Assembly (NCBI RefSeq): GCF_025291715.1
Contig: NZ_JAMBIZ010000021.1
Coordinates: forward strand, 1 to 60,312
Direction: 5' to 3'
From: Metasolibacillus sp.
GTDB lineage: Bacteria; Bacillota; Bacilli; Bacillales_A; Planococcaceae
Length of the DNA: 60,312 nucleotides
Translations under genes and position numbers: made by a program
The notes under the pieces: model-generated
The model's input: only the letters and a program-made list of their open reading frames with translations
What the model was told of the DNA's origin: nothing
Database searches by the model: none
In this document: piece after piece, positions 37,481-46,464 of the stretch
Position numbering within the stretch: position 1 is the first letter of the stretch
Layout of the letters: every line of letters starts with the position of its first letter

Positions 37481-38614
37481 ATGCAAAGCTGGTATAGCAT
37501 TATCCCGAAAAGCCCGTGGTTAAGTATTTACATATGGATTATTTTTTGTATTATGCCATTTTTCTTTATCGTTCGTTCGCTTTCCATTTGGCATATATTA
37601 TTGGGCACTTGCTTAATATTACTTTACTTCGTTTTCCACCGCTTTTCATTTAAATCTAGAAATGGGCTCGTCTACATGTGGCTGAGCTTTCAAATGGTAC
37701 TGAATGTTGTAATGACATTGCTGTTTGGCTACGTCTACTTGTCGCTATTTACTGCATTTTTTATCGGTAATATAAGACGACCTGTAGGGTTTTATATTAT
37801 GTATGGTCTACATATCGGTTTCACAGTGCTATCAATCGTAGCAGGCTATTTTATTTATTTAGAAATGTTTTTAGCGCAGACGCCGTTTATTATTTTGGCG
37901 GTGATTGGGGTTGTCTTATTACCATTTACGCTCTATACGCGCAATAAGCAGGAAAATTTAGAGGGTGAGCTTGAAACAGCTCGCGAGCGTATTTCGGAGC
38001 TCATTATTCATGAGGAACGGCAGCGCATTGCACGTGATTTGCATGATACACTTGGGCAAAAGCTATCAATGATTGGTTTGAAAAGTGATTTAGCAATGCG
38101 TCTCGTAGAGAAAAACCCAGAGCAGGCAAAGGTTGAAATTAAAGATATTCGTCATACCGCATCAATTGCTTTAAAAGAAGTGCGAGAGCTTGTTGCAGAT
38201 ATGCGAGCTGTTCGCATTGAGGAGGAATTGTATCGCATTGAGCAAATTTTAAAGGCGGCGGAAATCGAGCTTGTTCTCCATAATGAAGGGCATGATTTGA
38301 ACATGCCTGTACTATCCGAAAATGTTGTTAGCATGGCGATGAAAGAAGCTGTCACAAATGTAGTAAAGCATAGCAAAGCATCTCGCTGCGATATTACAAT
38401 TGCCCAAACAGATAACGAAGTGATTATTACAATACAGGATAACGGTATCGGTTTATCGAAGCGTGTTATTAATAGTGGTAGCGGTTTGAAAGGGATGCAG
38501 GAGCGATTGGAGTTTATTAATGGCACAGTGGAGTTAATGGATGACAATGGTACGCTATTAATCATTCGTGTACCACTTACGATAACGCATCAGAAGGGGA
38601 GTGAGTCGAAATGA
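37481..38614 (+). CDS. desK: Thermosensor histidine kinase DesK
   Basis: 377 residues. Four or five membrane helices in the first 150 residues, a linker helix, then HisKA_3 with HEERQRIARDLHDTLGQ, the phospho-accepting His at 188, the same number as in B. subtilis DesK, and an HATPase with DNGIGLSK and GLKGMQERL. Lys10 near the first helix, part of the membrane-thickness sensor in the known protein, is kept. DesK senses membrane order at low temperature. Overlaps desR by 4 bases. Confidence 0.93.
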   Translation: MQSWYSIIPKSPWLSIYIWIIFCIMPFFFIVRSLSIWHILLGTCLILLYFVFHRFSFKSRNGLVYMWLSFQMVLNVVMTLLFGYVYLSLFTAFFIGNIRRPVGFYIMYGLHIGFTVLSIVAGYFIYLEMFLAQTPFIILAVIGVVLLPFTLYTRNKQENLEGELETARERISELIIHEERQRIARDLHDTLGQKLSMIGLKSDLAMRLVEKNPEQAKVEIKDIRHTASIALKEVRELVADMRAVRIEEELYRIEQILKAAEIELVLHNEGHDLNMPVLSENVVSMAMKEAVTNVVKHSKASRCDITIAQTDNEVIITIQDNGIGLSKRVINSGSGLKGMQERLEFINGTVELMDDNGTLLIIRVPLTITHQKGSESK

Positions 38615-39216
38615 TACGAATTGTCATTGCTGAAGATCAAGGAATGCTACTAGGAGCGATGAAATCCTTGCTTAGCTTAGAGGAAGATATGGAAGTAGTA
38701 GGTCTGGCAAAAAATGGTGAGGAAGCAATTGAGCTTGTGACGGAATTGCAGCCTGATATTTGTATTATGGATATTGAAATGCCCGTGAAGACAGGGCTAG
38801 ATGCAGCAGAGCTGCTGCGCGAGCACGAATGTAAAATTATCATTTTAACAACATTTGCTCGCCCTGGTTATTTTGAGCGTGCGCGTAAAGCAGGAGTGCG
38901 TGGCTATTTATTAAAGGATAGCCCGATTGAGGAGCTAGTCCATGCGATACGTACAATTATGGATGGTCGCAAAATTTATGCACCAGAGCTCGTTGATTTC
39001 GTTTATGAGGATGATAGTGAAAATCCTTTAACAGAGCGCGAAAGCCAAGTGTTAGAGCTAGTTGCGGAAGGGAAAACAACGAAGGAAATTGCAGCAGAGC
39101 TTTATTTATCGGCAGGCACAGTGCGCAATTATATTTCAACAATTTTAGATAAGCTCGGTGTCAGCAACCGCATTGAAGCAATTGCTCGCTTTAAAGAAAA
39201 GGGCTGGAATAAATAA
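38611..39216 (+). CDS. desR: Response regulator DesR
   Basis: 201 residues. NarL-type regulator: receiver with acidic AEDQ, phosphorylated Asp54 in CIMDIEMP and Lys in LLKDSP, then a LuxR-type HTH (LTERESQVLELVAEGKTTKEI). DesR phosphorylated by DesK activates des. The last codons (GWNK and stop) coincide with the first member of the downstream 21-bp repeat array. Confidence 0.94.
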   Translation: MIRIVIAEDQGMLLGAMKSLLSLEEDMEVVGLAKNGEEAIELVTELQPDICIMDIEMPVKTGLDAAELLREHECKIIILTTFARPGYFERARKAGVRGYLLKDSPIEELVHAIRTIMDGRKIYAPELVDFVYEDDSENPLTERESQVLELVAEGKTTKEIAAELYLSAGTVRNYISTILDKLGVSNRIEAIARFKEKGWNK

Positions 39217-39296
39217 GGGAACATGGAATAAACCTCGAAAAATGTGGAATAAACTGCTGAAAACGTGGAATAAACCTTGAAAAACATGGAATAAAC
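39205..39296 (+). repeat. 21-bp tandem array, core TGGAATAAAC
   Basis: Core TGGAATAAAC occurs at 39224, 39245, 39266 and 39287, an exact 21-bp period; a fifth, TGGAATAAAT at 39205, forms the last codons and stop of desR. The intervening bases are alike (CTCGAAAAATG, TGCTGAAAACG, CTTGAAAAACA). The array lies between the desR stop and a terminator. Confidence 0.8.
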
Positions 39297-39333
39297 TAAA
39301 AAAGCTGTCGGAAAAACTTTTCCGACAGCTTTA
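39297..39333. terminator. Bidirectional terminator (desR / proline dehydrogenase)
   Basis: AAAGCTGTCGGAAAA and TTTTCCGACAGCTTT form a perfect 15-bp stem between two convergent genes, with A/T runs outside. Confidence 0.9.
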
Positions 39334-39337
39334 CATA

Positions 39338-40312
39338 TTATTTTTTCTTTTTCGTTAAGCGACCTAATGCGAATGCACCTGCTGCTACTGCTAGCACTGT
39401 GTTCGTTTTTTTGTTAAACACTTGCTTTGTTACAAGGTTTAAGTTTTGTGGACGCTCTGCTAGGCGACGCATGAAGTAACCATACCAGTCTTTACCGAAT
39501 GGTACATACGTACAGAAGTTATAGCCTTCTTTTGCTAAAGAAATTTGCATTTCTTTGCGGAAGCCATATAACATTTGGAATTCGAATTTATCGTTCGGAA
39601 TGTTATGGTCTTTTACGAAACGTTTCACATGCTCAATTACATTGTGGTCATGTGTAGCGATTGATGTAAATTTACCGTTTAATAAATGGTATTCGATTAA
39701 ATCGATATAGTTTAAGTCGATATCCAATTTATCTTGATACGCTACAGATTCTGATTCTTTATATGCACCTTTTACAATACGTAAACGGTAGTCTTTGAAT
39801 TTTTCGATGTCTTCTTTCGCGCGGAAGAAGTAAGCTTGGATTACTGTACCTACGTTATCGTAAGTTTTAGAAAGCTCTTCAACTAAATCGAAGGAAACTT
39901 GTAAACGATCGTAGTTTTCCATATCAAAGTTTACAAAAATATCGTACTCAGCAGCTTGTGCTACGATTTCACGTAAGTTGTCATAGCAGAAGTCGATGTC
40001 GATATCAAGACCAAGCTGAGAAGGCTTTAATGAGATATGAGCATCTACACCTTCAGCATGAATTGCTTCGATTACAGCTAAAATTTGCTCTTTTGCTGCT
40101 GTTGCCTCAGACTTTTCGAAAACGAATTCGCCTAAGTTATCTACTGTACATGAAATGCCTAAAGCATTTAATTCTTTAATGCTTTGGATTACTTCAGGGA
40201 TATTTGTTCCTGCAACAACGCTTTGAGCGCCTAATTTTAAGCCATACTTTTGTGCTGCGCTATTTAAAAGTTGGTTTTCAGATAAGTGGATAAAAAAGTC
40301 ACGTAATAGCAT
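39338..40312 (-). CDS. Proline dehydrogenase
   Basis: 324 residues. A single-domain FAD TIM-barrel proline dehydrogenase (FadM/PutB type): SCTVDNLGEFV, ISLKPSQLGLDID, VNFDMENYD, LRIVKGAYKES, the ATHDH motif and the C-terminal YVPFGKDWYGYFMRRLAERP. It oxidises proline to pyrroline-5-carboxylate and feeds electrons to the membrane. The C-terminus adds a short hydrophobic segment (TVLAVAAGAFALG) and RLTKKKK, which may anchor it to the membrane. Ribosome site AAAAGGAG. Confidence 0.93.
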   Translation of the reverse strand: MLLRDFFIHLSENQLLNSAAQKYGLKLGAQSVVAGTNIPEVIQSIKELNALGISCTVDNLGEFVFEKSEATAAKEQILAVIEAIHAEGVDAHISLKPSQLGLDIDIDFCYDNLREIVAQAAEYDIFVNFDMENYDRLQVSFDLVEELSKTYDNVGTVIQAYFFRAKEDIEKFKDYRLRIVKGAYKESESVAYQDKLDIDLNYIDLIEYHLLNGKFTSIATHDHNVIEHVKRFVKDHNIPNDKFEFQMLYGFRKEMQISLAKEGYNFCTYVPFGKDWYGYFMRRLAERPQNLNLVTKQVFNKKTNTVLAVAAGAFALGRLTKKKK

Positions 40313-40419
40313 AAACAGTGCTCCTTTTATTTTTTAGAATATAAATCTAAATTATTATAACATATTTAGGCGAATATGCTATAAAAGCATGAGGGAACTT
40401 TAATTAAAAGAATTTTTAA

Positions 40420-40533
40420 TTAATTGCATTCTCTCATTATAGCACTAGCATGTATATGTTGTGAGATATTATGTAAAATACTTTGCTCATTAACTGTATA
40501 GCTCATGTTTTGAAACTGTATAGCGTATGACAT
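40420..40533 (-). CDS. Small ORF resembling the start of an ABC-transporter ATPase
   Basis: 37 residues (MSYAIQFQNMSYTVNEQ...) preceded by a textbook AAAAGGAG six bases from the ATG. The first 27 residues read like the N-terminal strand of an ABC ATPase (IxFxNVSYxxNxxxILxNISxxI); the sequence then turns to HASAIMRECN and stops with no Walker A. Either a remnant of a truncated ABC gene or a genuine small peptide. The rest of 40313-40662 has no gene I can support. Confidence 0.45.
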   Translation of the reverse strand: MSYAIQFQNMSYTVNEQSILHNISQHIHASAIMRECN

Positions 40534-40662
40534 AGCTCGCTCCTTTTAAATGGTATTTGCTAATAAGCATACCTCTATATGATGACAGTGACAATGAGGA
40601 AAGTTAGAGTAAAAATAAAAGCTCGAGCTACTTAAAAATAGTACAGCTCAAGCTCCACGTGA

Positions 40663-41946
40663 TTACGCTGAAGTTTGCTTTGTCCCCGCAGTTGTTAAAC
40701 GGTGGGCGAAGGATTCATTCGGCACAAGCCCTTTAAATGTTTCTTGCTGGAACTCATATGCATTAGCTCCATGCTCTGTAATATCAAGTCCACCGATTTC
40801 CTCTTCACGTGAAACACGTAAGGGCATAAATACTTTAATAAGTGACAGGCTTGCAAATACTGCAACTGCTGTCCAAGCAATAACAGCAACAACTCCAATA
40901 GCTTGCACCCCTAATTGTGCAAGACCTCCACCGTAAAATAACCCATTTGCTACATCGAAGAAGCCGATAGCTAATGTCCCCCAAATACCGCATAAACCAT
41001 GCACAGCAATTGCTCCAACAGGGTCATCTACTTTTAAGCGATGTTCAATCAAGCGAACACCTTCCACTAGTATCGGAGCTGCTAGCAAGCCGATAATAAT
41101 GGAACCAACAATACTGACGTTTGCAGCACCAGCTGTAATACTTACTAAACCAGCTAATGCACCATTTAATGTTAGAGAACCATCTATATAACGGTAGCGT
41201 AGCTTTGTGTAAAAGGCAGTAGCAACTACAGCAGCAGCGGCAGCTAAAAAGGTGTTAGCAATGACGCTAGGTACTGCTTCAGGGTCAGCAGCTAGTGTAG
41301 AGCCACCATTAAAGCCAAACCAGCCTAGCCATAAAATGAAGACACCTAGTGCACCAAGTGGAATAGAGTGACCAGGAATAACATTGACACGATTTTTTGT
41401 GTATTTACCAATGCGTGGGCCAATCATTGCTGCTGCAACGAATGCACCAACAGCTCCCGTTAAGTGTACAACTGTTGAGCCTGCAAAATCGATAAAGCCT
41501 AGCTGCGTAATCCAGCCCTCGCCTTGCCAAATCCAATGTCCGACAACTGGGTAAACGAACAATGTCATCACGACAACAATCACCATATAAGCCATAATAT
41601 TTGTACGCTCTGCAACAGCTCCTGAAATGATTGTTGCACATGTTGCGGCAAACATCGCTTGGAAAATAAAGAAGCCAATATCATCAACACTGTTTAAAAA
41701 GAAGCCTGAGGTACCGACAAAGCCACCAGCTGTATCGCCAAACATAATGGCATAGCCTGCAACGAAGTAAACAATACCGCCAATCGAAATTGTTAAAATG
41801 TTTTTAATTAAAATATTGACCGCATTTTTAGAGCGGGTAAAGCCAGCCTCGACCATAGCAAAGCCTGTATGCATGAAAAATACTAAAAATGCTCCTAACA
41901 TGACCCATACAAGATTAATGGAAAGTTCTAATGCCTCATTTGTCAT
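40663..41946 (-). CDS. amtB: Ammonium transporter Amt (NrgA)
   Basis: 427 residues with about 11 membrane helices. Conserved segments of Amt channels are seen: FAMVEAGFTRSKNAVNI, HWIWQGEGWI, DFAGSTVVHLTGAVGA with the first pore His, and AVHGLCGIWG with the second. It conducts NH3/NH4+. RBS AGAGGAG. Located 24 bases after the PII gene in the same direction, so the two are one operon, as in B. subtilis nrgAB (where the order is reversed). Confidence 0.95.
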   Translation of the reverse strand: MTNEALELSINLVWVMLGAFLVFFMHTGFAMVEAGFTRSKNAVNILIKNILTISIGGIVYFVAGYAIMFGDTAGGFVGTSGFFLNSVDDIGFFIFQAMFAATCATIISGAVAERTNIMAYMVIVVVMTLFVYPVVGHWIWQGEGWITQLGFIDFAGSTVVHLTGAVGAFVAAAMIGPRIGKYTKNRVNVIPGHSIPLGALGVFILWLGWFGFNGGSTLAADPEAVPSVIANTFLAAAAAVVATAFYTKLRYRYIDGSLTLNGALAGLVSITAGAANVSIVGSIIIGLLAAPILVEGVRLIEHRLKVDDPVGAIAVHGLCGIWGTLAIGFFDVANGLFYGGGLAQLGVQAIGVVAVIAWTAVAVFASLSLIKVFMPLRVSREEEIGGLDITEHGANAYEFQQETFKGLVPNESFAHRLTTAGTKQTSA

Positions 41947-41970
41947 ACAATCTCCTCTTTTCTTTTAAAT

Positions 41971-42312
41971 TTAATTAATGGCAACTGAGCCAACTTCTTT
42001 CGTACGAATGCGTATTGCTTGCTCTATAGTAGAAATAAAGATTTTCCCATCCCCTACTTCTCCTGTGGAAGCCTCCTGCAAGATGACATCAACAATTGCC
42101 GGCACCATAGCGTCTTCCACAACCATTTCCAACTTTAGCTTTGGAGAAAACTCCATCGTGTATGAATTGCCACGAAATAGAGCTGTACGTCCTTCTTGTC
42201 TTCCACAGCCAGCAATTTCATAAATGCTTAACCCATCGATTCCTTGTTCTGCTAGCCCTTCACGTACTGCTACGAATACTTCAGGTCGAATAATTGCTTC
42301 AATCTTTTTCAT
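41971..42312 (-). CDS. glnK: PII-family nitrogen regulator GlnK (NrgB)
   Basis: 113 residues from ATG 42312, which follows AAGGAGTGG; an upstream in-frame extension lacks a ribosome site. MKKIEAIIRPE start, T-loop FRGNSYTMEFSPK with Tyr51, and the C-terminal VGDGKIFI B-loop all match PII proteins. Trimeric GlnK docks on Amt and blocks it according to the 2-oxoglutarate/ATP/ADP state. First gene of the glnK-amt operon. Confidence 0.95.
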   Translation of the reverse strand: MKKIEAIIRPEVFVAVREGLAEQGIDGLSIYEIAGCGRQEGRTALFRGNSYTMEFSPKLKLEMVVEDAMVPAIVDVILQEASTGEVGDGKIFISTIEQAIRIRTKEVGSVAIN

Positions 42313-42342
42313 ACAACCACTCCTTAAGTTAGAATATAGAAA

Positions 42343-42348
42343 ATGATA
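42343..42348 (-). promoter_or_regulatory. Candidate -10 box of glnK-amt
   Basis: TATCAT on the minus strand, about 30 bases upstream of the glnK start codon. The TnrA-type box is centred about 50 bp before the transcription start this implies, the usual spacing for TnrA activation. Confidence 0.45.
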
Positions 42349-42377
42349 AAGGGTATTTGCATGGAAAAAAAGGTTTG

Positions 42378-42394
42378 TGTAAGGAAACCTCACA
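42378..42394. promoter_or_regulatory. Putative TnrA/GlnR box
   Basis: TGTAAGGAAACCTCACA fits the TGTNA-N7-TNACA consensus at every fixed position. It lies 66-82 bp upstream of the glnK start, in the divergent region with pncB. TnrA activates nrgAB in B. subtilis during nitrogen limitation from a similar position. Confidence 0.7.
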
Positions 42395-42531
42395 TAGAAA
42401 AAATCGATGACTTTGATCTAATTGTGAGATGTATATTTCAGCCATCATATTGTGTGAGAAGTTTTCTATGCCGATTAATAAAAAAAATAGTGTATACTAG
42501 GACTAATATATTTTGGAAGAAGGGAATTAGT

Positions 42532-44001
42532 ATGGAAACGAAGTATCGAGATGATGGTTTAGCGTTACACACAGACTTATATCAAATTAATATGGCTGAA
42601 AGCTATTGGGCTGATAATGTTCATAATCGAAAAGCTGTGTTTGAGCTATATTTTAGAAAGCTGCCATTTGGTAATGGCTATGCTGTTTTTGCAGGACTTG
42701 AACGAGCACTTGATTATTTAAAAAACTTCCATTTTACAGAAAGCGATATTGCTTATTTACGTGAAGAGCTTGGCTATGAGGAGGATTTTTTAAGCTATTT
42801 ACAGGGAGTTCGTTTTACAGGAACAGTGTATTCAATGGTAGAAGGTGAGCTTGCTTTCGGCAATGAGCCAATTATGCGTATTGAAGCCCCTTTAATTGAG
42901 GCGCAGTTAATTGAAACAGCGCTATTGAATATTGTTAATTTCCAAACGCTAATTGCAACAAAGGCGAGTCGTATTAAGCAAGTCATTAAAGATGAAATCG
43001 GCATGGAGTTTGGTACGCGACGTGCGCAGGAAATGGACGCTGCTTTATGGGGAGCAAGGGCGGCAATTATCGGTGGCTTTGAATCGACATCGAATGTGCG
43101 TGCTGGAAAACGCTTTAATATTCCCGTATCAGGCACACATGCACATGCGCTTGTTCAAGCATATAAAAATGATTATGACGCCTTCCATGCTTATGCAAAG
43201 CGCCATCGCAATTGCGTCTTTTTAGTAGACACATATAACACATTGAAATCAGGTGTACCAACGGCTATTAAGGTGGCAAAGGAGCTTGGCGATAAAATTA
43301 ATTTTATTGGCATTCGCTTAGATAGTGGCGATATTGCCTTTTTATCGAAGGCTGCACGTCGCATGCTTGATGAGGCAGGGTTCCCAGATGCAAAAATTAT
43401 CGTATCGAATGATTTAGATGAATATACGATTTTAAACTTGAAGGCACAAGGTGCAAGAGTAGATATGTGGGGAATTGGTACAAAGCTTATTACTGCATAC
43501 GATCAGCCAGCATTAGGTGCTGTTTATAAAATGGTAGCGATTGAAAATGATGATGGGGTAATGGAGGATACAATTAAAATTTCTGCAAATGCGGAAAAAG
43601 TAACGACACCAGGCTTGAAAAAGGTTTACCGTATTATTGACCGAGTAACAGGTAAATCGGAGGGTGATTACATTGTGATGGAAGATGAGCAGCCACAAGC
43701 GGAGGAGCGCATTAAAATGTTCCATCCAGTGCATACATTCGTTTCGAAGTTTGTGACAAATTTTGAGGCGAAAAATTTGCATGAAAAAGTAATCGAAGAT
43801 GGCAAAATCGTTTATCAAAATCCAGAGCTTATGGCGATTCGTCAGTATGCTGCAGATAATTTAGAGCTGCTTTGGGATGAATATAAGCGCTCATTAAATC
43901 CAGAGGAATATCCAGTTGATTTAAGCCAAAAATGCTGGGACAATAAGATGCGCAACATTAGCGAGGCGCGTGAAATGGTTGAAAAGTTGGAGAAATCATA
44001 A
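42532..44001 (+). CDS. pncB: Nicotinate phosphoribosyltransferase
   Basis: 489 residues from ATG 42532 (GAAGAAGGGA ribosome site); the frame is open further upstream but without initiation signals and across the glnK promoter region. ALHTDLYQINMAESYW, FGTRRAQEMDAALWGARAAIIGG and SGTHAHALVQAY are signature PncB motifs. Converts nicotinate and PRPP to nicotinate mononucleotide in NAD salvage. nadE follows 13 bases later in one operon. Confidence 0.95.
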   Translation: METKYRDDGLALHTDLYQINMAESYWADNVHNRKAVFELYFRKLPFGNGYAVFAGLERALDYLKNFHFTESDIAYLREELGYEEDFLSYLQGVRFTGTVYSMVEGELAFGNEPIMRIEAPLIEAQLIETALLNIVNFQTLIATKASRIKQVIKDEIGMEFGTRRAQEMDAALWGARAAIIGGFESTSNVRAGKRFNIPVSGTHAHALVQAYKNDYDAFHAYAKRHRNCVFLVDTYNTLKSGVPTAIKVAKELGDKINFIGIRLDSGDIAFLSKAARRMLDEAGFPDAKIIVSNDLDEYTILNLKAQGARVDMWGIGTKLITAYDQPALGAVYKMVAIENDDGVMEDTIKISANAEKVTTPGLKKVYRIIDRVTGKSEGDYIVMEDEQPQAEERIKMFHPVHTFVSKFVTNFEAKNLHEKVIEDGKIVYQNPELMAIRQYAADNLELLWDEYKRSLNPEEYPVDLSQKCWDNKMRNISEAREMVEKLEKS

Positions 44002-44014
44002 GGAGTGTTGAAAA

Positions 44015-44839
44015 GTGACTTTACAACAGCAAATTATTGAAGAACTAAAGGTTTTACCAGCAATTGACCCAGAGGTAGAGGTGCGTAAAACGGTTGATTT
44101 TTTGAAAAGCTATGTGAAAAAGCACGCTTTTATTAAAGGCTTTGTGCTTGGCATTAGCGGTGGGCAAGATTCAACTTTAACAGGAAAGCTTACGCAATTA
44201 GCTGTAGACGAGCTTAATGCAGAGGCAGGAGAAAATAAATATGCATTTTGGGCTGTGCGCTTGCCATATGGTACGCAATTTGATGAGCAGGATTGTCAGG
44301 ATGCACTTGATTTTATTCAGCCAACACATATTTATACAATTAATATTAAAGCAGCAGTAGATGCGAGTGTACAAACGCTAGAAAATGCAGGCATCCAATT
44401 AAGCGACTTTGCGAAAGGCAATGAAAAGGCACGTGAGCGTATGAAGGCACAGTTTTCGATTGCTGCAATGCATGGGGCAGTTGTGGTAGGAACGGATCAC
44501 GCAGCTGAGGCAGTGACAGGCTTTTATACAAAATACGGCGATGGTGGCGTAGATTTAGTGCCGATTTTTCGTTTAAATAAGCGTCAAGGGAAGCAAATAC
44601 TAGCTTATTTAAATTGCCCAGAGCACTTATATATGAAAGCACCAACTGCTGATTTAGAAGAGAATCGGCCAGCATTGCCTGATGAAACTGCTTTAGGTAT
44701 TACCTATGATTTAATTGACGATTATTTAGAAGGCAAGGAAATTCCAGCAGAGCCTCGTGCTATTTTAGAAGGACATTATTTACGCTCACAGCATAAACGC
44801 CATATGCCAATTACGATTTTTGATGATTTTTGGAAATAA
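44015..44839 (+). CDS. nadE: Ammonia-dependent NAD+ synthetase
   Basis: 274 residues starting at GTG 44015, ten bases after AAGGAG. P-loop [23 protein letters not shown] with the ammonia/ATP site, and the Lys-rich RNLQHKRHMP-like end ([14 protein letters not shown]) identify the NH3-type NadE of 270-275 residues. Amidates NaAD to NAD+. Pairs with pncB as a salvage operon. Confidence 0.95.
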   Translation: MTLQQQIIEELKVLPAIDPEVEVRKTVDFLKSYVKKHAFIKGFVLGISGGQDSTLTGKLTQLAVDELNAEAGENKYAFWAVRLPYGTQFDEQDCQDALDFIQPTHIYTINIKAAVDASVQTLENAGIQLSDFAKGNEKARERMKAQFSIAAMHGAVVVGTDHAAEAVTGFYTKYGDGGVDLVPIFRLNKRQGKQILAYLNCPEHLYMKAPTADLEENRPALPDETALGITYDLIDDYLEGKEIPAEPRAILEGHYLRSQHKRHMPITIFDDFWK

Positions 44840-44846
44840 GAAAATG

Positions 44847-44891
44847 AAAAGCCGAACTATGAACTGTTTCAGCATAGCGCGGCTTTTTTAT
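44847..44891 (+). terminator. Terminator of pncB-nadE
   Basis: AAAAGCCG and CGGCTTTTTT frame an interrupted stem with inner TATG/CATA pairing, ending in a T run. Confidence 0.8.
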
Positions 44892-44962
44892 TCAAGAAAA
44901 ATTTATGCTTCTTAATAAAAATACGATATAAATAATACAAATATGGAAAGGAGGTATGTGTA

Positions 44963-45295
44963 ATGCGCACATCGAGAGTAAGTGCCACTCATAATAATAT
45001 GTTTCGTGATAGCCGCCATTATGTGCAGGCAAGTGATGCTTTTCAGCAAGTGATGGATGGAGATAATCGACCACCTTTTAATCAATCCAATCAGCAATCA
45101 TTACTGCAAAATAATAATAAGCAAAAGAAAAAGAAGAGCATCATTTTAAAAAATAGTCCACGTCTTATTATTAAAGGGATGCAATACAATGCGGACTCAG
45201 CCATTATTCGCAATCGATTGCTCGTGGCCTCTCAGGTTGTCAATTATACGAGCAATATAAAAAGCCGCCATTACACGTACCGAAATTCGATTTGA
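44963..45295 (+). CDS. Hypothetical basic protein, 110 aa
   Basis: 110 residues with a very strong ribosome site (GAAAGGAGG). Low-complexity, hydrophilic and basic: a Gln/Asn-rich middle (SNQQSLLQNNNKQ) runs into KKKKSIILKNSPRLIIKG, and the C-terminus is Arg/Tyr-rich. No membrane segment or known motif. Probably a small cytosolic or spore-associated protein; role unknown. Confidence 0.65.
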   Translation: MRTSRVSATHNNMFRDSRHYVQASDAFQQVMDGDNRPPFNQSNQQSLLQNNNKQKKKKSIILKNSPRLIIKGMQYNADSAIIRNRLLVASQVVNYTSNIKSRHYTYRNSI

Positions 45296-45342
45296 AGAAG
45301 GAGAATAGCCAGACTTCATAGAAGGGCTTTATGCGAATAGGA

Positions 45343-45372
45343 AACTCTATTTAAATTAGAGCTTTTTGTTTT
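45343..45372 (+). terminator. Terminator after the 110-aa gene
   Basis: CTCTA-TTTAAAT-TAGAG hairpin followed by CTTTTTGTTTTTG. Weak stem, good T tract. Confidence 0.5.
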
Positions 45373-45519
45373 TGCATGATATCATATCCCCTTTCAATTG
45401 TGTTTAAAACCATTTTTCGTTATGCTTAAAGTACTGGAAATGAGTTGTTAATGTCTCGCATTGTGCCGAGGTATGTTTGATTATTCAAAAAATAGCTGCT
45501 GTTGCAAGGGGGATATTGG

Positions 45520-46464
45520 ATGCATCATCAAATTGAAGCGATTATTCAAAATATAGAAAAAGTGATGATTGGTAAGAGGGAAGTAGCCGAGCTAAGCGTT
45601 ATCGCACTGCTTGCAGGAGGACATGTTTTATTGGAAGATGTTCCAGGAGTAGGGAAGACGATGATGGTTCGCTCTTTAGCGAAATCGGTGAGTGCGGAGT
45701 TTCGCAGAATTCAGTTTACACCAGATTTATTGCCATCAGATGTTGTAGGTGTGTCGGTTTATAATCCGAAAACATTGGAATTTGAGTTCCGACCAGGGCC
45801 AATTATCGGCAATATTATATTGGCGGATGAAATTAATAGAACCTCTCCTAAAACACAATCGGCTTTACTTGAAGCGATGGAAGAGGCATCTGTCACAATT
45901 GATGGTGAAACATTAAAAATTGCTAAGCCGTTTTTCGTTATGGCAACACAAAATCCAATCGAATATGAAGGTACATATCCGTTGCCAGAGGCGCAACTTG
46001 ATCGTTTTTTACTGAAAATTAAAATGGGCTACCCAACAGTAGCTGAAGAAGTGGAAGTATTGAGAAGGGCGCAATATGCACAGCCAATTGAGCATATTGA
46101 AGCAGTTTTGACTTTAGATGAGTTACTTGCATTGCAGCATGAAGTAAAGCAAGTTTTTATCGAGGATAGCATCAAAACCTATATTGTTGAATTAGCTGCT
46201 GCCACTCGCCGTGACGGCCAAATTTATTTAGGTGTCAGCCCACGTGCCTCACTCTCTTTAATGAAGGCAGCGCAAGCGTACGCTTTATTAAAGGGCAGGG
46301 ATTTTGTTACACCTGATGATGTGCAATATTTAGCGCCATTTGTTTTTAGCCACCGTTTAATTTTACAGCCCGAAGCACGCTATGATGGGATTACAGCAGA
46401 GCAAGTGATGGGACGCATCGTTGAGTGGGTAAATGTGCCTGTTCAAAGGTATAGTGAAAGATGA
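45520..46464 (+). CDS. yeaC: MoxR-family AAA+ ATPase
   Basis: 314 residues from ATG 45520 after AAGGGGG. MoxR AAA+ core: Walker A EDVPGVGKT, Walker B ILADEINR, sensor region MATQNPIEYEGTYPLPEAQLDRF and the C-terminal lid SPRASLSLMKAAQAYAL. MoxR proteins act as chaperones in assembly of partner complexes. It begins a three-gene operon (MoxR, DUF58, transglutaminase) with 4-base overlaps, in the same order as B. subtilis yeaC-yeaD-yebA before guaA. Confidence 0.92.
   Translation: MHHQIEAIIQNIEKVMIGKREVAELSVIALLAGGHVLLEDVPGVGKTMMVRSLAKSVSAEFRRIQFTPDLLPSDVVGVSVYNPKTLEFEFRPGPIIGNIILADEINRTSPKTQSALLEAMEEASVTIDGETLKIAKPFFVMATQNPIEYEGTYPLPEAQLDRFLLKIKMGYPTVAEEVEVLRRAQYAQPIEHIEAVLTLDELLALQHEVKQVFIEDSIKTYIVELAAATRRDGQIYLGVSPRASLSLMKAAQAYALLKGRDFVTPDDVQYLAPFVFSHRLILQPEARYDGITAEQVMGRIVEWVNVPVQRYSER

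Noticed and set aside
42343-42531. N-terminal extension of pncB by 63 residues
   Set aside because: The upstream frame is open but has no ribosome site, covers the glnK promoter and TnrA box, and PncB homologues begin at METKY-like sequence after GAAGAAGGGA.
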